DNA from: CAYYFX01 sp046330135
GTDB taxonomy: Bacteria > ARS69
Direction: 5' to 3'
Assembly (NCBI GenBank): GCA_046330135.1
Contig: JAXLTI010000004.1
Coordinates: forward strand, 620,001 to 684,000
Length of the DNA: 64,000 nt
The position numbers and the translations under genes were made by a program. Position 1 is the stretch's first letter; each line of letters begins with the position of its first letter. Below, piece after piece: positions 1 to 8,600 of the stretch. The notes beneath the pieces were generated by a model. That model saw only the letters and a list, made by a program, of their open reading frames with translations, was not told the DNA's origin and made no database searches.

Positions 1-1
1 C

Positions 2-124
2 CTCGTGGGGCGCTTCGAGGCGCGGATCCTCGATCTCCTCGGCGACGACATGACCGGCCCCTACGCCGCGCGACCGCCCACGTGGGTCGCGGCGGCCCTG
101 ATCGACGTCGCCAGAGCCCGCTGA
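2..124 (+). CDS. C-terminal end of an unidentified protein (5' truncated by window edge)
   Basis: An open frame enters from the left edge and ends at TGA 122-124, giving about 40 residues that finish in an Ala/Arg-rich helix (...TWVAAALIDVARAR). The composition is protein-like and the next gene follows in the same direction. Too little is present to name a family. It could also be a chance frame, because GC-rich DNA leaves many frames open. Confidence 0.4.
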   Translation, partial: LVGRFEARILDLLGDDMTGPYAARPPTWVAAALIDVARAR

Positions 125-200
125 CCGACGGAGCGGGTTGTCGCGCGGTCGCGGCTCGGGCTACCCTTCGCGCCCTCGCCGTTTCCGGAGGTCCATCGAC

Positions 201-1193
201 ATGTCTGCGCCCTTCCGCATCGCCGCAATCCAGGCTTGCCCGGTCTACCTCGACCGGGACGCCACGATCGCCAAGGCCTGCGACCTGATCGCCGAGGCGG
301 GCCGCCGGGGCGTCTCCCTCGCCGTGTTCCCCGAGGCGTTCGTGCCCGGATATCCGCTCTGGGTGTGGTTCGTACCGTCGGGGCATACCGCGGTGCTGCG
401 CGAGCTGTACGCGGAGCTGCACGCGAACGCGGTGACCGTGCCGAGCGCCTCGGTGGATGCGTTGTGCCGCGCGGCGGCGAAGGCGCGGGTCACCGTGGCG
501 ATCGGCGTGAACGAGCGGAACGACGAGGCGAGCGGCGGAACGCTCTACAACACGCTGCTCTACATCGGCGCCGACGGCCGCATCCTGGGCCGGCACCGCA
601 AGCTGATCCCCACGGGCGGCGAGCGGCTCGTCTGGGGCATGGGTGACGGCAGCGACCTCGAAGTGTACCCGCTGCCGTTCGCGCGCCTCGGGGGCCTCCT
701 GTGCTGGGAGAACTACATGCCGCTCGCGCGGTACGCGCTGGCGGCGTGGGGCGCGCAGATCCACGCAGCGCCCACGTGGGACCGCGGCGAGCCCTGGCTC
801 TCGACGATGCGACACGTGGCGAAGGAGAGTCGGTGCTTCGTCGTCTCGTGTTGCTCGCCGATGCGCAAGCAGGACGTGCCGGATCGCCTGTCGTTCAAGG
901 CGAAGTACTTGAACGAGGCGGGGGAGTGGCTCAACTCCGGCGACAGCGTGATCGTCGATCCGGACGGCAAGGTCGTGGCGGGTCCGGCGCGAGAGGAGGA
1001 GACGATCCTCGAGGTCGAGGTGAGACCGGAGCAGCTCGTCGGCCCGCGATCGCAGCTCGACGTGGCGGGCCACTACGGCCGCCCGGACGTCTTCGAGCTG
1101 CGCGTCCACCGCCGGCCCCGGCCGTTCCTCACCACGGTCCACGATCTCGCGGAAGAGCCCCCGGCCGGCGACGCCGTGCCGCGCGTTCCCTAG
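201..1193 (+). CDS. Nitrilase (carbon-nitrogen hydrolase family)
   Basis: A 330-residue protein that should hydrolyse a nitrile, or possibly cyanide, to the acid and ammonia in the cytoplasm. The catalytic triad of the nitrilase superfamily is visible: Glu45 in FPEAF, Lys134 in RHRKLIPTGGER and Cys168 in GGLLCWENYMPLAR. The WENYMPL context and the GGER segment are typical of true nitrilases rather than amidases or carbamoylases. The ATG at 201 is chosen because GGAGG lies about 8 bases upstream; the frame stays open further 5' but without a ribosome site. A DUF2277 gene follows 23 bases later, so the two may be co-transcribed. The substrate cannot be read from sequence. Confidence 0.9.
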   Translation: MSAPFRIAAIQACPVYLDRDATIAKACDLIAEAGRRGVSLAVFPEAFVPGYPLWVWFVPSGHTAVLRELYAELHANAVTVPSASVDALCRAAAKARVTVAIGVNERNDEASGGTLYNTLLYIGADGRILGRHRKLIPTGGERLVWGMGDGSDLEVYPLPFARLGGLLCWENYMPLARYALAAWGAQIHAAPTWDRGEPWLSTMRHVAKESRCFVVSCCSPMRKQDVPDRLSFKAKYLNEAGEWLNSGDSVIVDPDGKVVAGPAREEETILEVEVRPEQLVGPRSQLDVAGHYGRPDVFELRVHRRPRPFLTTVHDLAEEPPAGDAVPRVP

Positions 1194-1216
1194 AGAGACA
1201 TCGGGAGGAGATTCCC

Positions 1217-1456
1217 ATGTGTCGCAACATCAAGAAACTGAGACGCCCGGAGGGCGCTCCGACGGATGCGGAGCTCCACGACGCGGCGCTGCAATTCGTC
1301 CGGAAGATCAGCGGCTACCGCGAGCCGTCGCGGACGAACGCGGCGGCGTTCGAGGACGCGGTGACCGACGTGACAGAAGCCGCGCGGCGCCTGTTCGACG
1401 CGCTGCGCGTGGTCGAGCGGCGAACGGTCGCCGAGCCCGACGGGCACCACGCCTGA
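1217..1456 (+). CDS. DUF2277 family protein
   Basis: A small 79-residue protein beginning MCRNIKKLRRPEG and containing the block ALQFVRKISGYREPS. Both are the hallmark of the DUF2277 family, short cytoplasmic proteins of unknown function. The start is supported by GGGAGGAG about 8 bases upstream. It sits between the nitrilase and the VOC protein with short gaps (23 and 26 bases), which suggests one transcript. The conserved N-terminal Cys could bind a metal or act in redox chemistry, but that is speculation. Length and motifs match the family well. Confidence 0.85.
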   Translation: MCRNIKKLRRPEGAPTDAELHDAALQFVRKISGYREPSRTNAAAFEDAVTDVTEAARRLFDALRVVERRTVAEPDGHHA

Positions 1457-1482
1457 AGGAATCACGCCTGCAGGAGGGAGCG

Positions 1483-1989
1483 ATGATCCGCGGCATTCAC
1501 GCGATGTTCTACACGTCGGAGCCGGAGGCGCTGCGCGCCTTCCTCCGGGACAAGCTCGAGCTTCCGTTCACGGACATCGGCGAGGGCTGGCTCATCTTCG
1601 ATCTCCCGGAAGCGGACATGGGCTGCCACCCGGCCGCCTCGGCCGACGGCGCGCCGAGCGGCACGCACGACGTCTCCTTCTACTGCGACGACGTGCGCGC
1701 GACGGTCGCGCGGCTGCGCTCGCGCGGCGTCGAGTTCCTGGACGAGATCACGGATCGCGGCTTCGGTCTGGTCACGCGCTTCAAGATGCCGGGCGAGGTG
1801 ATCGTGCTGCTCTACCAGCCGCTGTACCCGAAGCGCACGGGTTCGCGGCCGAAGGCGGCACGGCGTAAGAAGGCGGCGGCGCCCCGCAAGAAGGCGACGG
1901 CACCGCGCAAGGCGACGGCACCGCGCGGGAAGTCTGCGCGCACGAAGGCCGTGTCAGCGCGGAAGCAGCCGAAGCGGCGAGGTCGCTGA
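1483..1989 (+). CDS. VOC (glyoxalase-fold) protein with a basic Lys/Ala/Pro tail
   Basis: 168 residues. Residues 1-113 form a single VOC/glyoxalase-bleomycin-resistance domain: MIRGIHAMFYTSEP opens the first beta-alpha-beta unit, HDVSFYCDDVRATVARL the second, and PGEVIVLLYQP closes it. Residues 114-168 are a low-complexity basic tail of KKAAAPRKKATAPRKATAPRGK-type repeats resembling histone H1 tails or bacterial HU extensions. Such a tail is expected to bind nucleic acid or anionic surfaces (inference). The start ATG follows GGAGGGAG. The 3' end overlaps the convergent anti-sigma gene by 36 bases, within the tail-coding region. The substrate of the VOC domain is unknown. Confidence 0.8.
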   Translation: MIRGIHAMFYTSEPEALRAFLRDKLELPFTDIGEGWLIFDLPEADMGCHPAASADGAPSGTHDVSFYCDDVRATVARLRSRGVEFLDEITDRGFGLVTRFKMPGEVIVLLYQPLYPKRTGSRPKAARRKKAAAPRKKATAPRKATAPRGKSARTKAVSARKQPKRRGR

Positions 1990-2607
1990 GGGCGCGGCGT
2001 CCTTCCCGGCGCGTCGCGGAACCACGCGCCAGGCCGTGACGCCGCGGGGATCGCGCAACGAGGCGCGCGGCACGGCGAGCGTGGTGTCCGGCGTGGTCGT
2101 GGAGAAGACCACCTCGCCCGACGCTCCGAGCAGCTCCAGGCGATAGGCGTCCGCCGAGGGGTCCCGGGTCCACGTGAACGTGGGCTCGCCGGCCACGTCG
2201 CCGGTGGGCGCGAGAGCGCGGAGCGCCGGCTCCAAGGTCCCGGAGCGGAAGTGCGGCGTGCCGTCGAAGCCCGAGTCGTCCTCCGCGTGGCGCGGACCGA
2301 ACAGGCGCGGCGAGAGGACGAGGAGCGCGAGCCCGGCGGCCAGGGGAAGCGCGATGCGCGTCCACCGTGAAGCGAAGAGAGGGATCACCCGCGCGCGGCG
2401 CGGCGCGACCGCGTCCCCGCGGCTCTCTTCGAAGCTCGAGCGCAGGCTCACGTCCGCGTAGAGCGCGTCGGCGAGCCGCTCGCTCGCGAGGATCCGCTGC
2501 TCGAGTGCCGCGCGGCGCTCGGGAGACAGACGGCCGGCGAGATACTCCTCGAGCTCCGCCGCCTCCTCGGGCGTGAGGTCGGAAGGAGTCGTGGTCTCGC
2601 CGGTCAT
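1954..2607 (-). CDS. Putative anti-sigma factor (single-pass membrane protein)
   Basis: 217 residues. The N-terminal 60 residues are helical and acidic (LTPEEAAELEEYLAGRLSPERRAALEQRI), as in zinc-less anti-sigma domains. One membrane segment lies near residues 85-100 (IALPLAAGLALLVLSP). A periplasmic Ig-like part follows, with PTFTWTRDPSADAYRLEL, which resembles fibronectin-type extracellular segments. The start overlaps the stop of the upstream ECF sigma gene (ATGA), the usual arrangement for a sigma/anti-sigma pair. It probably holds the sigma factor at the membrane until a signal arrives. Function is inferred from context and architecture; no HxxxCxxC motif is present. Confidence 0.65.
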   Translation of the reverse strand: MTGETTTPSDLTPEEAAELEEYLAGRLSPERRAALEQRILASERLADALYADVSLRSSFEESRGDAVAPRRARVIPLFASRWTRIALPLAAGLALLVLSPRLFGPRHAEDDSGFDGTPHFRSGTLEPALRALAPTGDVAGEPTFTWTRDPSADAYRLELLGASGEVVFSTTTPDTTLAVPRASLRDPRGVTAWRVVPRRAGKDAAPSATSPLRLLPR

Positions 2608-3146
2608 GCGAGCACTCCCCGCCGCAAGAGGATCGCCTTCAGCTTCTGGCGACAGCGGAAAGCGCGAACATACGACGTGGACGGCGCCCCGGCCGGCTGC
2701 GCAGGCGCGGTCTCATCGAGGAGCGAGCGCAGCAGCGATCCGCAAAGCTCGTCGAGCGCCGCCAGCTCGGCCACGGCCGCGCGGAGCAGGCGCGCCGTCT
2801 CGGAGCGCTCGAGGGCTTCGAGCGGCGTGGGATCCGGGCGTCCCCCCGTGATCTCCTCCATCTGCACGCGCGACGCGGAGCCGGGCTGGGCCGCCGCGTC
2901 CCGTGTCCTCTGACGCTGGTAGTAGTTGCCGACGACGTTGCGGAGCACCTGGAAGCACCACGGCAGCGGCGGCTTTTCGCTCGGTGCGGCGTTCGTCCCC
3001 TTCGTGTGGACCACCGTGAGCGCCTCCTGCACGACGTCCTCGACGGCCTCCGCCGGGACGCGCTTGCGCGCGACGTCGACGAAGCGCGCCCGCAGGTCCC
3101 CGAGCCAGAGCTCGTGCTCCCTCGGGCGCATCTCCATGCCCTTCAT
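2604..3146 (-). CDS. ECF-type RNA polymerase sigma factor
   Basis: About 180 residues. Region 2 is recognisable in ARFVDVARKRVPAEAVEDVVQEALTVVH followed by CFQVLRNVVGNYYQRQR (core and -10 binding). Region 4 is divergent: an acidic helix (LDELCGSLLRSLL) and then a helix-turn-helix-like SYVRAFRCRQKLKAILLRRG. A Cys/Pro-containing linker separates them. In-frame ATGs also occur at 3137 and 3131; the one at 3131 has AAGGG 7 bases upstream and may be the true start. It is translationally coupled to the anti-sigma gene and divergent from a TPR gene that may be its target. Its stimulus is unknown. Confidence 0.75.
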   Translation of the reverse strand: MKGMEMRPREHELWLGDLRARFVDVARKRVPAEAVEDVVQEALTVVHTKGTNAAPSEKPPLPWCFQVLRNVVGNYYQRQRTRDAAAQPGSASRVQMEEITGGRPDPTPLEALERSETARLLRAAVAELAALDELCGSLLRSLLDETAPAQPAGAPSTSYVRAFRCRQKLKAILLRRGVLA

Positions 3147-3372
3147 TTGGGAGGTCCGCCCATCCTTTCCAAGGCCGATCCCGAGGTCGATCGATCATAT
3201 CACGGTCCATTTCACCTCCCCGCCGGTGGCTCCAGCGCCCCCCCGCCGGCCGCCTCGGGAGCGAGCACTCCGTGATAGGGTGGCGGGAGCATGGCAGCGT
3301 GTCGGCGTCGCCCTCGCGGTCGAGGCGCGGCGGACGAGGTGCCTGAGAAGCGCCGGGCGAAGGAGCGACGAC

Positions 3373-4392
3373 GTGACGCCGGGGACGGACGACCCTTCGC
3401 GCTTCGACGATTCTCCACGCGCCGAGGATCCCTCCGGCTTCGACAGCCCTCCACGCGCCGACGATCCCTCGCGCTTCGACGACCTCTGGGACTACGACGA
3501 TCCCGCGTCCACCGAGGCGCGCTTCCGCGAGATCCTCCCGCGGCTGGAGGCGGCGAAGGACGCCTCGCTCGCGCTGCAGCTGCGCACGCAGATCGCGCGC
3601 ACGATGTCGCTCCGCCGCCGGTTCGACGAGGCGCACGCTCTGCTCGACGACGTCGCTGCGCGTCTCGACGGTGCGCCGCCCGTCGTCCGGGTGCGCTATC
3701 TCCTCGAGCGCGGGCGGACGCTGAACTCTGCGGGACGGGCGAGCGACGCGCGGCCGCTCTTCCTCGACGCGTTCGCGATCGCACGCACGTGCGGCGAGGA
3801 CGGCTTCGCGGTGGACGCTGCGCACATGGTCGCGATCGTGGAGACCGGAGACGCGTCCGTCCGCTGGAACGAGATGGGGCTCGCGCTCGCGCGAACGTCG
3901 AAGGAACCGCGCGCGCGACGGTGGCGCGGGTCGTTGCTGAACAACCTCGCGTGGACGCACCACGGCCGCGGCGAGCTCGAGCGCGCGCACGCGCTGTTCG
4001 AGGAAGCGCTCGAAGCGCGTCGGGAGGACGGGAAGCCCGCGGAGATCGACGTGGCGCGCTGGTGCGTCGCGAGATCGCTGCGCTCGCTCGGTCGAGTGGA
4101 CGAAGCGCTGGCGGCGCAGCGCCTTCTTCTGAGCGACATGGACGCGGCGGGGCGCCGGCGGGACGGCTTCGTCTTCGAGGAGATCGCCGAGTGCCTGCTG
4201 GCGCTCGGGCGCGCAGACGAGGCGCGCCCGTGGTGCGCGAAGGCGTGGGACGTCCTCTCGAAGCTGGAGTGGCTCGTCGCGAGCGAGCCCGCGCGGCTGG
4301 AGCGTCTCCGTCGCCTCGGAGAGGAACCGAAGGCGGACCGTGCGCCTCGGGGGCGCGCCGGCGCGGAGGAGATCCCGGGAGGAGCCGGATGA
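3373..4392 (+). CDS. Tetratricopeptide-repeat protein, probable target or partner of the adjacent sigma factor
   Basis: 339 residues from the GTG at 3373. The start is uncertain because the frame is open upstream. Residues about 4-40 are an acidic repeat (DDPSRFDD and variants) encoded by a 36-bp tandem repeat. The rest is a series of TPR-like helical pairs, for example RRFDEAHALLDDVAARL, SLLNNLAWTHHGRGELERAHALFEEALEAR and SLRSLGRVDEALAAQRLLL. It has no signal peptide, so it is likely a cytoplasmic scaffold. It diverges from the ECF sigma gene and overlaps the next membrane-protein gene by ATGA. TPR proteins next to ECF sigma/anti-sigma pairs recur in several phyla; the role here is inferred. 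Confidence 0.7.
   Translation: MTPGTDDPSRFDDSPRAEDPSGFDSPPRADDPSRFDDLWDYDDPASTEARFREILPRLEAAKDASLALQLRTQIARTMSLRRRFDEAHALLDDVAARLDGAPPVVRVRYLLERGRTLNSAGRASDARPLFLDAFAIARTCGEDGFAVDAAHMVAIVETGDASVRWNEMGLALARTSKEPRARRWRGSLLNNLAWTHHGRGELERAHALFEEALEARREDGKPAEIDVARWCVARSLRSLGRVDEALAAQRLLLSDMDAAGRRRDGFVFEEIAECLLALGRADEARPWCAKAWDVLSKLEWLVASEPARLERLRRLGEEPKADRAPRGRAGAEEIPGGAG
3388..3483 (+). repeat. 36-bp tandem repeat (2.7 copies) inside the TPR gene
   Basis: Units start at 3388, 3424 and 3460 (the last is partial, 24 bp). Each encodes a DDPSxFD-type acidic block followed by SPRA/PPRA. The copies differ at several positions but keep the 36-bp period and the reading frame. Confidence 0.8.
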
Positions 4393-4865
4393 ACCGAACG
4401 GTGCTCAGTGTCGCCGCAGGCTTCGCCGCGACGGCCGTCGTCCTGGCCGCAGGCTTGTCGCTGGGTTGGAGCCGGCTCGGCGCGGACCAAGCGCTCCTGC
4501 CCGGGCGCTGGGAGGCCTCGCCCTCGTGGGTCCTGTCGAGCCTCGGCGTGAGCCTCGTGGCCGCGATCGCCGGCGGATTCGTCTGCGCCGCGCTCGGCCG
4601 ATCGATGCGCGCCCCGAGCGTGCTGGCCGCGCTCGTCTTCGGCGCGGGCGTCGTGGGCGCCGGCGCCATCCTCCTCATGCCGCACGCGACGAGCGCGCGC
4701 GGGCCGGACGTCGGTCTCCTCGAAGCGATCCGGGAAACGAGAGAGCCCCTCTGGCCCGTCGTCGCGACGCCCTTCGTGGCCGCCACGGGCGTGCTGATCG
4801 GCGCCCTGCGACGGCTGCGCGGCGTCGCGCCGGAGGAGCCCACCACGGACGCGACCGCATCGTGA
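4389..4865 (+). CDS. Small integral membrane protein, unknown function
   Basis: 158 residues. The ATG overlaps the stop of the TPR gene (ATGA), so translation is coupled. Four hydrophobic segments are visible at roughly 5-25, 45-68, 76-98 and 118-140, with a basic C-terminal RRLRG. No known motif is seen. The context suggests it belongs to the sigma/TPR locus, but nothing in the sequence gives a biochemical role. Confidence 0.7.
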   Translation: MNRTVLSVAAGFAATAVVLAAGLSLGWSRLGADQALLPGRWEASPSWVLSSLGVSLVAAIAGGFVCAALGRSMRAPSVLAALVFGAGVVGAGAILLMPHATSARGPDVGLLEAIRETREPLWPVVATPFVAATGVLIGALRRLRGVAPEEPTTDATAS

Positions 4866-5119
4866 AGCGCGGTTCGTGGCGCAGCAAAAGCCGGACAACG
4901 ACTCCACTATTGGAGGACGGTCGTTCGTGCGCGACATCTTTACCCGCGACGTTCACGTCCCGCGCGCACGTCGCGATGGAATTCGCTTCCATCGCCGGAG
5001 TATTCTGAGCGGCACGCCGGCATCATCCCCCCTAGTCGGCCAGAACGCACGACCCGCGTGGAGCAGACGTCGGGGGGGCGCGGCGTTGTCCGATCCCACC
5101 CTGTCCGCGGAGGTGTTCC

Positions 5120-5647
5120 GTGCGTCGGTCGGTTTCACTCATTGGACTCGTCTTCGGTCTCGTCTCGCTCGCGGCGGTCGCCGCGTTCGCGAGTGACACG
5201 GCTACCGCGCCGGTGCCCTCGGGAACGAGCGAGCGCGTCACCGTCGACAAGTCGGCTTCCACCGCGCCCCAGGAATTCGCCTACGGACCGATCCTCTCGC
5301 AGGATCCGGTAGTCCGTGGCCAGATCAAGAAGCTCTATCGCGACCAGTGGGACTACAACCAGACCGCGAACGCGCAGATCGCGCAGCTCTCCCAGCAGGC
5401 CGCGGCCGAGACGGACGGGGATCTCCGCGCCGTCGTCGAGCGTGAGGCGATGCAGGCCAAGAAGGACATGGAGCTGAAGAACGTGGACTTCGGCCTGCGC
5501 ATCGCGCGGCTGAACGGCGATGCGGTCCGCGTCGCCGACTTCGAGAAGGCGCTCGATCAGCTGCTGCACCCCGAGAAGTACCGTCCCGCGACCGCCGATC
5601 CGTCGGTGGCCCAGGAGCGCGCCCGCAAGCTCGGCCTGATCAAGTAA
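5120..5647 (+). CDS. Exported helical protein, unknown function
   Basis: 175 residues from a GTG with GGAGG 6 bases upstream. A clear Sec signal peptide covers residues 1-25 (SLIGLVFGLVSLAAVAAFAS). The mature part begins with a Thr/Ser/Ala linker and continues as charged helices (IKKLYRDQWDYNQTANAQIAQLSQQAA and VEREAMQAKKDMELKNVDFGLRIARL) with coiled-coil character. It ends just 11 bases before the large protease gene, so the two are probably co-transcribed. I do not recognise the family. A chaperone or accessory role for the protease is possible but unproven. Confidence 0.7.
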   Translation: MRRSVSLIGLVFGLVSLAAVAAFASDTATAPVPSGTSERVTVDKSASTAPQEFAYGPILSQDPVVRGQIKKLYRDQWDYNQTANAQIAQLSQQAAAETDGDLRAVVEREAMQAKKDMELKNVDFGLRIARLNGDAVRVADFEKALDQLLHPEKYRPATADPSVAQERARKLGLIK

Positions 5648-5658
5648 GGGGGCCGCCG

Positions 5659-8600
5659 ATGAATCGCCGTTGGGTTCTCGGGCTCGCCGCGCTCGTCGCG
5701 GTGGGCGTGTCCCCCGCCCGAACGTCGGCCGGAGTGCACGTGGCCGAGGTGCGAGGGGACTTCTACTACGACGCTGATGGTCATCTGCTGGGCATGCGCA
5801 ACGTCGATCCGCCGGCCGATCTCGTGCGGAAGCCGATGAGCGCACGCGAGAAATTCCAGATGCTGGGGATCCAGCTGCCCACGTCCGTGCGTTCGCTCGA
5901 GCCGCGGTGGGTTCCCGCGAAGCCGTCGCGCGTGGACGATCGCCAGGGTCTCTCGCGCGACAAGATCATCGTGAAGTTCGTCGAGGGAATGAAGGTCCGG
6001 CTGCGCAACGGGCGCCTGCTCGCGGACGGTGCCGCGATCCCTTCGGTGGACGCGATCCTCGCGAAGTACCCGGACGCCAAGGTCCAGCGGGCCTTCGACG
6101 TCGAGGAGCGCATCCTGGACTCGGACAAGGAGACGGGTCAGCTGATCGGCGGCAAGGAGCTGGCTGATCTGAACAACTTCTACCTCATCACGTTCCCCAC
6201 CCCGAGCGAGAAGGGCGTGGCGCTCGCGAACGAGCTGCTCGCCCTGAACGAAGTGGAGACGGCGTATCTGCAGGCGCACGGCGAGGCGCCGGCCTGCGGC
6301 GACATCGCGCCGGCCACGCCGCTCTGGCGGGCCAACCAGTTCTACTTGGACCCGGCCCCGAACGGCGTGGACGCCGTGTACTCGTGGGCCTACCACCCGG
6401 GCGGCAACGGCGCGGGCGCCGGCTTCTACGTCTGCGACTGCGAGTGGGCGTGGTGCTTCGGACACGAGGACATCAACATCGCGGTCACGGACGTCCTCAA
6501 CGGCTCCGTGAACAACACCGGGCCGGAGCACGGCACGGCGGTGCTCGGTGAGATCGGCTCGTGCGACAACGGTTACGGCACGACCGGAATCTCGTCCGAC
6601 GTCAGCCTGAAGATGTGCGACTTCGACAACGCCGCGACGTGGGCCGCCGCGATCACCTTCGCGGACGGCGTCCTCTTCCCCGGCGAGGTCATGCTGCTCG
6701 AGATCCACATCCTGGGCCCGTCCTCGGGACTCACGTGCACGTGCAACTGCGGCCAGTTCGAGTACGTCCCGGTGGAGTGGGACGTGGCCAGCTGGAACGC
6801 CATCCAGACCGCCACCGCGAACGGGACGGTGGTGGTGGAAGCCGGCGGCAACGGCTCCATGAACCTGGATGCGGCGCAGTACTCCGGCTGGTTCAACCCC
6901 GGGCACGACTCCGGCGCGATCATCGTGGGGGCCGGCACGTCCGGCGGTCACGCGCCGGAGTGCTGGACGGACTACGGCAGCCGCGTGAACGTGCACGGGT
7001 ACGGCGACACCGTGTACTCCACCGGCTACGGCGATCTCTGGAACCAGGCGAGCTGCGAGCAGGACTACACCGCGAGCTTCAGCGGAACCTCCAGCGCGTC
7101 GCCGATCATCACCGGCGTCTGCGCGGATCTCCAGGGGATCGCGAACCAGAAGTACGGCTACGACATCTCTCCGTCGTTGATGCGCGCGGCGATCCAGGTG
7201 GGCGGGACGCCGCAGGGCGCGCCGACCACGCATCACATCGGTCCGATGCCGAACATGGTCAACGCGATCAACGCGATCGAGCCGGACATGGTGGCCACGT
7301 TCACGCCGGGCGGCTGGAGCTACCCGATCGTGCCGCGGACCACCGCGGACTCGAACGGCGGCTACGCGCCGCTGGCGGCGGCAGCTCTTCCGGGCAACGT
7401 CGCGGCCACGTACTGGAACTGGACGGAGTGGAACCAGAGCGTCTACAGCCCCACGCTCAACAGCCCGCGAGCGCTCGTGGCGGTGGACGATGGCTGGCTC
7501 TGGCAGTGCTTCAACTCGAACTTCGGCGCGAACACGTGGCAGTGGTGCGGCAACACCGGCGGACCCGACAACATCAAGGGCGGCCGCCACACGGTCATGG
7601 ATCGCGCGGACTACCTGGATGCGGAAGCCGAGTCGAACGAGGGCAACAACGACTGGACGCGGCAATTCATCTGGTCGCCGTACGTCCTGTCCGTGAACAC
7701 GCCCGTGACGCGGTCGTACGACCCTCCGAAGACGAGCACGGGCTACGGCCCGTACTACAACGCGGAAGGGTTCCAGGGCACCACGGGCAGCCAGTACTGG
7801 CACGCGTTCGCGATCCTGCCGACACAGGCGTCCGACGACTTCGACATCTATCTCCACAACGAGACGCCGATGAACATCCCGCAGCAGGGGTTCGGCGCCT
7901 CGGTCGCTTCGTCGGGCTTCCTGAACGGCCAGATCGACTTCGTGATCCTGGACCGGAACACGATTCCGGGCGGCACCTACTATGCCAGCGGAATCGACTG
8001 GGCCGGCACCGGGAACAAGGTCGTCGAGTACGATCAGGACCACGGCATCGTGGCGAACCCCGGGACGAACGGTCCGTACACGCTCGCCGCCGGCAACCTG
8101 ATCGAGCTGCACGAGATCTACATCGCCAGCGGAGTCCAGACGCGCATCCAGGTGCACTGGCTGAGCGGCGGCGCGGACTACGGGCTCAGCGTGCACCGGG
8201 ATCCCTCGGGCTTCTCGTCCAAGGGCGACTACATCTCCGGCGGCTATGCGAACAACGTCGGTCCGGGACAGGACGAGTACGTGATCGTCAGCCCGGCGGC
8301 GGGCAACTGGCACGGCATCGCGGTCTGGAAGGCGCAGACGGCGGACCTCGGCCAGTCCCTGACGTATCAGCTGATCGTGAGCCAGAGCCCGAACCTGACC
8401 GCCTCCACGCCGTCCGGCTGGTACGGTCCGGTCGTGCCGCGGAACACGACGGACGCCACGCTCGTCTCGGCGCCGCTGCCGGCCACGTTGAACGGCAACC
8501 AGACGACGACGTCGTACAACTTCTCGACCTACAACGAGGGGCCGAACAACGCGGTGTCGCCGTGGCAGACTCGGCTCTACGTGGACGACACGTGGTACTG

